The position numbers and the translations under genes are program-made. The notes under the pieces are model-generated. The model searched no databases. It was not told the DNA's origin and saw only the letters and a list, made by a program, of their open reading frames with translations. This document shows positions 1 through 5,544 of a DNA stretch of 5,544 nt, piece by piece. Within the stretch, counting starts at the first letter, position 1, and each line of letters opens with the position of its first letter. Source of the DNA: a bacterium UBP3_UBA3054 (GTDB lineage Bacteria; Auribacterota; UBA3054); contig DFCM01000130.1 in assembly GCA_002366995.1 (NCBI GenBank), forward strand, positions 1 to 5,544. The letters are read 5' to 3'.

Positions 1-72
1 GACAGGACCGACAAAGTTCCCGTTGAGAAATTGCGCGAGATCTTCACGCAGGAAAGGCCTGAATTCAAGTAA
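1..72 (+). CDS. C-terminal end of an unidentified protein (5' truncated by window)
   Basis: Frame 1 is open from the first base and ends at a TAA at 70-72, giving 23 residues that begin DRTDKVPVEKL and end in PEFK. The piece is charged, looks helical (VEKLREIF) and contains no motif I recognise, so no function is given. Support for it being coding: the stop is followed after only 13 bases by a good ribosome binding site for the next gene, matching the tight spacing in the rest of the window, and codon use resembles the downstream genes. It is probably the preceding gene of the same transcript. It is too short to exclude that the true reading frame ends elsewhere. Confidence 0.6.
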   Translation, partial: DRTDKVPVEKLREIFTQERPEFK

Positions 73-84
73 ACAATAAAACCT

Positions 85-90
85 TAAGGA
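85..90 (+). promoter_or_regulatory. Ribosome binding site of the GH2 gene
   Basis: TAAGGA lies 5 bases before the ATG at 96, in an A/T-rich 23-bp gap that is otherwise featureless. It is the best Shine-Dalgarno match in the window and supports the start at 96, which also gives a complete lipoprotein signal peptide. The gap holds no visible promoter pair and no terminator hairpin. Confidence 0.8.
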
Positions 91-95
91 TAAAT

Positions 96-2354
96 ATGAA
101 AAAAAGCTTGTTCCTCTTAGTGGCTCTGATCGCTATCAGCGCCTGCGCTTACACCCCCGTCAAGGATCACATCATGACGACCTGGGGCGAAAACATGACT
201 CCGGAGACGGCCTGGCAGAATTACCCGAGGCCCAATCTTGTGCGTCCCGATTGGCAGAACCTGAACGGCCTTTGGAAATTCGCCGTGACGAAGATCAACG
301 AGGAGATGCCTAAAGACGAGAATTGGCAGCAGGACATTCTGGTGCCGTTCGCTCCGGAATCCGCCTTGTCCGGCGTCGGCCGCCTTACGGATCCCGGCGA
401 GACCTTATGGTACAAGAGAACTTTTGAGATCGCGGAAGTGAAGGAAGGGCTCCGTTATTTCCTGAACTTTGAGGCGGTGGACTGGAGATGCCAGGTCTTC
501 GTGAACGGTCTTGAAGCCACGGACGCCCCGCACGTCGGCGGCAACGTGCCTTTCTCCGTTGATGTGACCGGCCTCGTCAAGTCCGGCGAGAACACGCTGG
601 TCGTGACCGCCTGGGACCCCAGCAATTCCTACGGTCAGCCTACCGGTAAGCAGAGCCTCAGTCCCGGCGGCTGCTTCTACACCAGAGTTTCCGGCATCTA
701 CGGCAGCGTCTGGATGGAAACGACGCCCAAGGGCTATATCACGGGCTACAACGTTGAAAGCGACATCGACAAAGGCGAAGCGAAAGTGACCGTGAACTGC
801 GCCGGCGACCTGGCGGGCGCCAAGGTGACCGCGGAAGTTTCTTTCGGCGGCGAAAAAGTCGCGGAAGGCGAGATCGCCGACTGGTCCAAGGGCCTTACCC
901 TGACCATCCCCGAGCCGAAGCTCTGGGACGTCAACGAAGGCAATCTCTATGATCTGAAACTCACTCTGGAAACCGCTTTCGGCAAGGACGAGGTCCAGGG
1001 CTATTTCGGCATGCGCAAGATCGAGTTCAAGAAGGACGAGCTGGGCGTTCAGAGAATTTATCTGAACAACAAGAAGATCTTCATGCAGGGCACGCTCGAC
1101 CAGGGCTGGTGGCCCGATGGCCTGCTGACGCCTCCCAGTGACGAGGCCATGCAGTATGACATCGACATCCTGAAGGAGCACGGCTACAACTTCATGCGCA
1201 AGCACATCAAGATCGAGCCGAGGCGCTACTACTACCTCTGCGACAAGGCGGGCTTCCCGGTCTGGCAGGACATGGTCTCCGGCGGCCAGAAGCCTGAGGA
1301 GAAATACCACATCTACCGCGCCGAGCTCGTTGAGATGATAAAAGATCTGAGGAACTTCCCCAGTATCGTCGTCTGGATCGCCTACAACGAAGGCTGGGGC
1401 CAGCCCGACAAGGAGAAATCCGTCGAGACGACCAAATGGCTCAAGCAGATCGACAAGACGCGCCTCATCAGCGAGACCTCCGGCTGGACGGACCACAACT
1501 GCGGCGACATGAAAGACCATCACCAGTATCCCTCCCCGCTGCCGACGCCCAAGAACGACGACAGGCTGACGATCGTGGGCGAATTCGGCGGACTTGGCCT
1601 CTTCGTGGAAGGCCACCTCTGGGATCCCGAGAAGAAGTGGGGCTACCGCTCCGACGCCAACGTTGAGGACTCCCTCAAGAGATACGCCGAGATCATGGAC
1701 AATCTGGCCCGCACCTCGCACGAGAGTTTCGCCGGCAGCGTCTACACGCAGACGACCGACGTCGAGACGGAAGCCAACGGCCTTGTCACTTACGACAGAA
1801 AAGTCGTGAAGTACCCGACCGACAAGATGAGAGCGATGCACAAGCGCGTCGAGAAGATCGCCCTTTCTACCAAGCCCATGACGAGAAAGTGCTTCATGCC
1901 CAAGGGCACGGAAGAAAAGGTCGTCTGGAAATACACCTTCACTGAGCCTCAGGGCGAATGGAACGCTCCCTCTTTCAACGACGCTTCCTGGAAGGAAGGT
2001 GAGGGCGGCTTCGGCAACAAAGTGATCGTAAACGACCTGGGCGCCAAGCCGAAAACGGAATGGGACACCAAGGAGATCTATCTGAGGCGCGCCTTCATGC
2101 TGAAGGAAGTCCCGGATGAAAACATCGAGATGGACATCTTCTACGACGAGGACCCGGTCGTCTACGTGAACGGCGTGGAAGTCTTCAAGAAGGAAGGCTA
2201 CAACCAGGGCTACACCCCGGTGCTTTTGAAGAAGGAAGACGTCAAGAAAGTCTTTAAGAAGGGCGAGAACGTCATCGCCATCGGCTGCAAGAACAAAAAC
2301 GGCGGTGCCATGATCGATTTGGGCTTCTACAGCGAACTGAAACTCGAGGACTAA
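96..2354 (+). CDS. Lipoprotein glycoside hydrolase family 2 (beta-glycosidase, substrate unknown)
   Basis: A retaining beta-glycosidase that should remove sugars from the non-reducing end of oligosaccharides at the cell envelope. Residues 1-17 form a lipoprotein signal with lipobox ISAC (lipidated Cys17); Ala at +2 fits outer-membrane sorting. Domains by eye: sugar-binding jelly roll about 40-210 (starting at PRPNLVRPDW and including ESALSGV and FEAVDW), Ig-like about 215-308, TIM barrel about 310-590, and an extra C-terminal domain about 605-752. Catalytic residues are visible: acid/base Glu432 in WIAYNEGWGQ and nucleophile Glu496 in IVGEFGG. MQGTLDQGWWPDG and RKHIKIEP are typical of a GH2 subgroup common in Bacteroidota and PVC bacteria. 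The NxK signature of beta-glucuronidases is absent (Glu559-x-Asn561 at that place), so glucuronidase is unlikely; galactosidase, mannosidase or another specificity remains open. At 752 residues it is much shorter than E. coli LacZ (1,023). Its codons are the most strongly biased in the window. Confidence 0.93.
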   Translation: MKKSLFLLVALIAISACAYTPVKDHIMTTWGENMTPETAWQNYPRPNLVRPDWQNLNGLWKFAVTKINEEMPKDENWQQDILVPFAPESALSGVGRLTDPGETLWYKRTFEIAEVKEGLRYFLNFEAVDWRCQVFVNGLEATDAPHVGGNVPFSVDVTGLVKSGENTLVVTAWDPSNSYGQPTGKQSLSPGGCFYTRVSGIYGSVWMETTPKGYITGYNVESDIDKGEAKVTVNCAGDLAGAKVTAEVSFGGEKVAEGEIADWSKGLTLTIPEPKLWDVNEGNLYDLKLTLETAFGKDEVQGYFGMRKIEFKKDELGVQRIYLNNKKIFMQGTLDQGWWPDGLLTPPSDEAMQYDIDILKEHGYNFMRKHIKIEPRRYYYLCDKAGFPVWQDMVSGGQKPEEKYHIYRAELVEMIKDLRNFPSIVVWIAYNEGWGQPDKEKSVETTKWLKQIDKTRLISETSGWTDHNCGDMKDHHQYPSPLPTPKNDDRLTIVGEFGGLGLFVEGHLWDPEKKWGYRSDANVEDSLKRYAEIMDNLARTSHESFAGSVYTQTTDVETEANGLVTYDRKVVKYPTDKMRAMHKRVEKIALSTKPMTRKCFMPKGTEEKVVWKYTFTEPQGEWNAPSFNDASWKEGEGGFGNKVIVNDLGAKPKTEWDTKEIYLRRAFMLKEVPDENIEMDIFYDEDPVVYVNGVEVFKKEGYNQGYTPVLLKKEDVKKVFKKGENVIAIGCKNKNGGAMIDLGFYSELKLED
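1908..2351 (+). other. C-terminal accessory domain of the GH2 protein (beta-sandwich-like)
   Basis: This covers residues about 605-752, after the TIM barrel. The pattern WKYTF, FNDASW, GEGGFG, IYLRRAF, then alternating hydrophobic strands with DPVVYVNGVEVF and a closing GENVIAIGCKN resembles the galactose-binding-like jelly-roll modules at the ends of many GH2 and related enzymes. The VNG and GENVIAI motifs also echo the N-terminal sugar-binding domain of the same protein (FVNGLEA, GENTLVV). A carbohydrate-binding or structural role is inferred from this similarity, not shown. The domain limits are approximate. Confidence 0.6.
2346..2350 (+). promoter_or_regulatory. Ribosome binding site of the HIT gene, inside the end of the GH2 gene
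   Basis: GAGGA sits 5 bases before the ATG at 2356 and overlaps the last sense codons of the GH2 gene, whose TAA (2352-2354) is one base from that ATG. A ribosome terminating on the GH2 gene would cover this site, so the two genes are probably translationally coupled. It also decides the HIT start: the residues that follow (MENCIFCKII) are the usual beginning of this family. Confidence 0.75.
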
Positions 2355-2355
2355 A

Positions 2356-2754
2356 ATGGAAAATTGCATTTTCTGCAAGATCATAAAAGGGGAGATACCC
2401 TCCTACAAAGTCGCGGAGACCGAGGAGGCCTATGCTTTTCTGGACATAGGCCCCCTCTCTCCCGGGCATACGCTCGTGCTGCCGAAAAAGCACATCAAGA
2501 ACATTTTCGAGGCCGATCCCAAGGACCTCTATCCCGTCCTTGATCTCGTTCAGAAGATCGCGGCTAAAATGAAAGAGAAGCTTCCCTGCGACGGCGTCAA
2601 CATCCTCATCAACAACGGCGAAGCGGCCGGGCAGTCCGTCCATCACTGCCACTGGCACATCATACCGAGATTTGCGGGTGACGGCTACAAGTTCCCGCCC
2701 GCCGGTTCGCTTTCCAAAGAACAGGCTGAGGAGATCCTTGGCAAATTGAAATGA
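2356..2754 (+). CDS. HIT (histidine triad) family nucleotide hydrolase, CxxC zinc-binding type
   Basis: A small cytosolic HIT-superfamily protein. Family members hydrolyse or transfer nucleoside monophosphates, for example AMP-lysine phosphoramidates or AMP-linked compounds, through a covalent nucleotidyl-histidine intermediate. The triad is HCHWHIIPR, with His97, His99 and His101; His99, the middle one, is the expected nucleophile. Cys4 and Cys7 (CIFC), His46 (PKKH) and His97 are placed like the zinc ligands of the CxxC-type bacterial HIT proteins such as Bacillus subtilis Hit. The core motifs FLDIGPLSPGHTLVLPK, NILINNGEAAGQ and the triad are all present and in order. The length of 132 residues is normal for the family (about 110-145). 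No signal peptide is seen, unlike the products on either side. It starts one base after the GH2 stop and overlaps the next gene by 4 bp. The native substrate cannot be told from sequence. Confidence 0.95.
   Translation: MENCIFCKIIKGEIPSYKVAETEEAYAFLDIGPLSPGHTLVLPKKHIKNIFEADPKDLYPVLDLVQKIAAKMKEKLPCDGVNILINNGEAAGQSVHHCHWHIIPRFAGDGYKFPPAGSLSKEQAEEILGKLK
2422..2457 (+). repeat. Near-perfect 13-bp inverted repeat (potential stem-loop) inside the HIT gene
   Basis: The left arm at 2422-2434 (GAGGAGGCCTATG) and right arm at 2445-2457 (CATAGGCCCCCTC) are complementary at 12 of 13 positions; the single mismatch is A2426 against C2453. The loop is 10 bases (2435-2444). It lies in codons 23-34 of the HIT gene, around the conserved FLDIGP. 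No T-run follows the right arm, so it is not a standard intrinsic terminator. It could fold in the mRNA, or be a chance result of GC-rich codons. Confidence 0.55.
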
Positions 2755-5363
2755 AGATCTTTAAGGGACTTGTTTTTCTTCTTTTCGCGGCCTCGCTCCT
2801 AATGGGCGAGGAGGCGATCCTGCCGGTCTGTCCGATCAAGAGTTCCGTCAGCGACCTCGGCGCGACCATTATCAGCGCCGATCTGCCGGGCAACCCCGAG
2901 ACCGCGGTGACGATCGCCTTCGGCGGCGGCGTCTCCGGAGAGGGGAACCTATTGGGCAGCGGCTTGGCTTTCACCATGACGGAATGGTTAAGGAGAAAGC
3001 TGGACCAGGAGCGCTTGAAACCGGACTGCGCTTTTGCGGAAACGGAGTGCGAAGTCATTCTTGAGCGCGACGCGGTCTTCGTCGTGGTGACGGGCTTGAA
3101 AGAACAAGTCAAGGCGGCCGTGAAAAAGATCTTCGAGATCGTGCGAGAAAAAGCCGTGGACGACGAGGAGTTCGCGAAGCTTAAGAAGGAAACGGTCGCT
3201 TATCTTAAAAATTCTGAGAGCGAGGAAAAGAACGCCCTCATAAACCTCTGGCGGCGCACGGCCTTCCCGGCCATGATGGAAGCCGTGCCGAAATGCGGAT
3301 ACTCCGCGCAGGCGGAAAAGCTCGAGAAAGAGGACCTCAAAAAATACATGGAGGCTCTTTTCGTCTCCGGCAACGTCTCCTTCGTCCTGGTCGGAAGCCT
3401 TTTCGGCAGCGGCTTGGAAGAGCTGGCCGGCGAATGCCTCGCAACTCTACCGGAAGGCATATTCATAAGGGACGACCGCGTGCTTGTTGGCGACGACGGA
3501 TCGCCCCGTCTTTCCATGAAGACCGCGGGCGGAGACAAAAGCCTCGTCTGCCTCGGCGTTACGATGCGGCCCGCCGCCAGGGACAAAGCCGCTTCCTGTG
3601 TTTTGGCCAATTTTTTGGAGAAAGGCGTTGGCGAACTGGAGAAAAAATTGGCGGAGGAATTCCAGCGCAGGGTGGAAGTCAGCGTCCTTAAGGAAAAGGA
3701 ACTGGGCGGACTCTCGCTCAACTTTATCTGCGAAACGCGGCCCGAGGAGCGCCAGAGAGTCCAGAATATTATGAGAGACTACCTGCGCTCTTTCGCGCAA
3801 AGAAAATATTCCGAGGAAGAGGTGAGGGGAGAAGCCGACCAGCTTCTGACGGAATTGGCGGCGCGCTGCGCTCGTCCCACGGACCTTTCCAAGATGCTCT
3901 CGCGCTCCGCCCTTGAAAAGCGGGGACCTTTCGCTTTGAACGAGGACGCCAAGGCCATAAACGAACTCAAAGCCGATCAGCTGAAAAGCTACGCCGAAAG
4001 AAGCCTCGCGCCTTCTTGCATTACGCTCTGCTGGAGCGATCCGGAGGAAAAGATCGAGCCGAGAGCGGCGGAGTTCCTGCGCCTCGAGCGCGAGATACTC
4101 GAGAATATCGGTCACCAGTCCTACAGAAGGCAGCTGCCGGGATCTGCCGAGGTGCTCTTCCAGAGAAGGGAAGACGAGACGATAGTCCGCTGCGCTTTCG
4201 TATCCTTGGGCGGCAACTGGTATGAGGAATCTTTTAACAACGGGATCTTCGCGGTCATGTCGGAATTTTTGGCTTCGGGAGGCAGCGATTCCCAGGCGTT
4301 CTCGAAGGCCCTGAAAGAATGCGGCGCGAAGATCGAGCCTATCAACGAGCCGCAGGTCGTGGGCTTCGAAGCCGTGGTGCCGGCCAGGCATTTTTCCAAG
4401 CTCCTGCCTTATCTCTGCCGTTCCTGGGGAAGCCCGAAGTTTAATGAGAGCGCGGTCGGCGAAGCCGTGAAGAAAACGCTGGCGCGCTCCAGCATAGAAA
4501 ACACGAACAGCATCGAGAGCGCCGAGATGCTGATGCGAACGTTCCTTTTCGGGACACACCCCTTCGCTTATGACCGCTTCGGCAATCCTTTCGTTTTGGA
4601 GAGGATCAAAGCCAAGGACGTCGCCTCCTTCTACGGGGAATTCGTCACGCCCGACAACACCGAGATCATAGTAAGCGGGCCATGCGAGGAAAAAGCCGTT
4701 CTCATGACGATCCATTCCGAGATGAAGGATTTTCTCCTGAAAGGAAACGCGAGGAGCAAGAATTTGAGAAGGGGAGAGCGTCCCAGACTGCTTCCCGACT
4801 GTGTGAACGAGATAGAGAGCAAAGAGACGGAAAAGACGTTCTACGCTCCCGAAGGCACGGGCATGGCGGTCATAGGAACCGTTCTGCCGGGCTTCGAAAA
4901 AGATCCTGTCATGCCGTATCTCATTTCCTACGCGCTGAAGCGCCCGCTTTCTTCCATACTGCCCAGGCTTCGCGAAAAATACGGCAACCAGGCCGTTTTG
5001 GGAAGCGGCTTCAAGGCCTACCAGGGTTACGCCCTGGGCTACGCTTTCGTCTATCTGAAAACGAAAGCCGACCTTATCGACGAGTGCTCGAAAATGCTCT
5101 TCGACGCCTGCGCCGAGAGCAGATCAAATCTTCTCGACCCCGAAAAATTCGGAAGCTTTTTGAACGCGGCGGCCGATTCCTCCGCGCTCTACTCCAGGAG
5201 CTCCGAGGATTTCGTCAGAAGGGCGGCAGTCACCGCGCTGTTCACGACCAACGATTTCGGCGACCTGGCGGAATCAATTAGAGCCGCGCAGCTGCCCGGC
5301 GTCAGCAACAGTCTTTCGCGCGTCGGTGATCTTCGTAAAGTGATCGTTAAGCCTGCGGAATAA
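2751..5363 (+). CDS. Exported M16-like (pitrilysin/processing peptidase family) protein lacking the zinc motif in both halves
   Basis: Residues 1 to about 19 form a signal peptide (KIFKG, then hydrophobic LVFLLFAASLLMG), so the protein should act in the periplasm or outside. It has the full two-half M16 build: half 1 about 30-430, half 2 about 465-865, each with an N-terminal and a C-terminal (M16_C-like) lobe. Half 2 is the clearer: HPFAYDRFGNP, then IKAKDVASFYGEFVTPDN and TEIIVSG match the family pattern, as does LPRLREKYG at 738-745. Half 1 has FVLVGSLFG in the matching place. Active members carry HxxEH after GLA; here half 1 reads GLAFTMTEW (71-79) and half 2 GIFAVMSEF (498-506), so neither binds zinc in the known way. 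The R/Y pair is also missing in half 2 (Ile and Ala). It is probably a pseudoprotease acting as a scaffold, chaperone or partner of an active M16 not in this window. It has 18 cysteines. The start ATG overlaps the HIT stop (ATGA); no close Shine-Dalgarno is seen, which implies coupling. Confidence 0.82.
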   Translation: MKIFKGLVFLLFAASLLMGEEAILPVCPIKSSVSDLGATIISADLPGNPETAVTIAFGGGVSGEGNLLGSGLAFTMTEWLRRKLDQERLKPDCAFAETECEVILERDAVFVVVTGLKEQVKAAVKKIFEIVREKAVDDEEFAKLKKETVAYLKNSESEEKNALINLWRRTAFPAMMEAVPKCGYSAQAEKLEKEDLKKYMEALFVSGNVSFVLVGSLFGSGLEELAGECLATLPEGIFIRDDRVLVGDDGSPRLSMKTAGGDKSLVCLGVTMRPAARDKAASCVLANFLEKGVGELEKKLAEEFQRRVEVSVLKEKELGGLSLNFICETRPEERQRVQNIMRDYLRSFAQRKYSEEEVRGEADQLLTELAARCARPTDLSKMLSRSALEKRGPFALNEDAKAINELKADQLKSYAERSLAPSCITLCWSDPEEKIEPRAAEFLRLEREILENIGHQSYRRQLPGSAEVLFQRREDETIVRCAFVSLGGNWYEESFNNGIFAVMSEFLASGGSDSQAFSKALKECGAKIEPINEPQVVGFEAVVPARHFSKLLPYLCRSWGSPKFNESAVGEAVKKTLARSSIENTNSIESAEMLMRTFLFGTHPFAYDRFGNPFVLERIKAKDVASFYGEFVTPDNTEIIVSGPCEEKAVLMTIHSEMKDFLLKGNARSKNLRRGERPRLLPDCVNEIESKETEKTFYAPEGTGMAVIGTVLPGFEKDPVMPYLISYALKRPLSSILPRLREKYGNQAVLGSGFKAYQGYALGYAFVYLKTKADLIDECSKMLFDACAESRSNLLDPEKFGSFLNAAADSSALYSRSSEDFVRRAAVTALFTTNDFGDLAESIRAAQLPGVSNSLSRVGDLRKVIVKPAE

Positions 5364-5371
5364 TCATCGCC

Positions 5372-5544
5372 ATGCGGGAACAGGAGCTCGTCACTTTGGC
5401 CGCTTCCCAGTTTTCAGGAAGACGCGCCGGCAAGGAGATCGTAAAGGGCATAGGCGACGACTGCGCCGTCCTTCGCTACAACGACAAATGGGATCTCTTG
5501 GCGACCTGCGACACGTTAACCGAGAACACGCATTTCCTGAAGGG
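5372..5544 (+). CDS. thiL: Thiamine-phosphate (thiamine-monophosphate) kinase, N-terminal part (3' truncated by window)
   Basis: ThiL phosphorylates thiamine monophosphate with ATP to thiamine diphosphate, the last step of cofactor synthesis, in the cytosol. The 57 visible residues contain two hallmarks of the N-terminal metal/ATP-binding part of ThiL (PurM-like ATPase fold): GIGDDCAVL at 26-34, with Asp29 and Asp30, and TCDTLTENTHFL at 45-56, with Asp47 and His54, which match GIGDDCALL and STDTLVAGNHFL of E. coli ThiL. ATG 5372 is the only standard start after the in-frame stop at 5348-5350, and the MREQEL start fits the family. The gene begins 8 bp after the M16 stop; the upstream sequence gives only a weak GCGGA-type binding site. 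No thiamine (TPP) riboswitch could fit in the gap. A full-length protein would be about 300-330 residues, so most of it lies outside the window. Confidence 0.9.
   Translation, partial: MREQELVTLAASQFSGRRAGKEIVKGIGDDCAVLRYNDKWDLLATCDTLTENTHFLK

Noticed and set aside
405..2384. Very long antisense open frame (659 codons) opposite the GH2 gene
   Set aside because: It is codon-aligned with the real gene and is open only because the GH2 gene avoids TTA, CTA and TCA; its stop is exactly the GH2 TTA codon at 405. The translation is low-complexity and rich in V, L, D and H, as expected for a shadow, with no recognisable domain.
2422..2457. Intrinsic terminator
   Set aside because: The stem is strong but is followed by CTCTCCCGGG rather than a T-run, and it lies inside an intact, well-conserved HIT gene.
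2955..3419. Repeated 13-base GGCAGCGGCTTGG in the M16-like gene (about 2955 and 3407)
   Set aside because: Both copies encode the common GSGL in frame with usual codons; the flanks do not match, so it is a chance codon repeat rather than a functional repeat.
3447..4715. Antisense open frame of 422 codons opposite the M16-like gene
   Set aside because: Same cause: it is codon-aligned with the sense gene and ends at the sense CTA codon at 3447. The sense strand has clear M16 family patterns; the antisense product has none.
4682..5281. Plus-strand open frame of 199 codons inside the M16-like gene
   Set aside because: Out-of-frame shadow with an Arg-rich product typical of GC-rich codons read in the wrong frame; the overlapping M16 frame has family motifs (LREKYG) across this part.
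2751..5363. M16-like gene as a decaying pseudogene
   Set aside because: The frame is intact over 870 codons with signal peptide, both M16 halves and the LREKYG segment; only the active-site residues are replaced, and in the same way in both halves.
96..5363. Defence, toxin-antitoxin, mobile element or CRISPR system
   Set aside because: No transposase, integrase, nuclease, repeat array or terminal inverted repeats are visible, and all genes belong to metabolic or envelope families.
5364..5371. Thiamine (TPP) riboswitch before thiL
   Set aside because: The gap is 8 bp and the sequence before it codes for the end of the M16-like protein; no riboswitch-sized region is available.

Overview
The window is a tightly packed, single-strand (+) stretch of a moderately GC-rich bacterial genome. 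It holds three complete genes and two gene fragments. Two complete products carry export signals, one of them a lipoprotein signal with a clear lipobox, and the GH2 protein belongs to a type common in polysaccharide-degrading Bacteroidota and the PVC group (Planctomycetes, Lentisphaerota, Verrucomicrobia). This suggests a Gram-negative carbohydrate degrader. I cannot fix the phylum from the sequence; a PVC-type or similar gut or anoxic-habitat lineage is only an inference.

Layout: (1) the last 23 codons of an unidentified gene (1-72); (2) a 23-bp gap carrying a good ribosome binding site; (3) a 752-residue lipoprotein glycoside hydrolase of family 2 with both catalytic glutamates and an extra C-terminal beta-sandwich-like domain (96-2354); (4) a 132-residue CxxC-type HIT (histidine triad) nucleotide hydrolase/transferase (2356-2754); (5) an 870-residue exported protein with two M16 (pitrilysin/processing peptidase) halves, in which the zinc motif is missing from both halves (2751-5363); (6) the first 57 codons of thiL, thiamine-phosphate kinase (5372 to the window end).

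The genes are separated by 23 bp, 1 bp, a 4-bp overlap and 8 bp. There is no room for ordinary promoters or terminators, so the set reads as one transcript with translational coupling at the two middle junctions. The gene functions (sugar hydrolysis at the envelope, cytosolic nucleotide chemistry, an envelope pseudoprotease, thiamine diphosphate synthesis) do not form one obvious pathway; this looks more like a run of housekeeping and accessory genes than a dedicated system.

The most interesting point is the M16 protein. Its two halves have lost the zinc-binding HxxEH in the same way, both showing a G-x4-M-[T/S]-E-[W/F]-L pattern at that place. The second half also lacks the substrate-binding R/Y pair. 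A near-perfect 13-bp inverted repeat inside the HIT gene is the main non-coding-type signal I found. I saw no CRISPR array, tRNA, rRNA, insertion sequence, attachment site or defence-like system.
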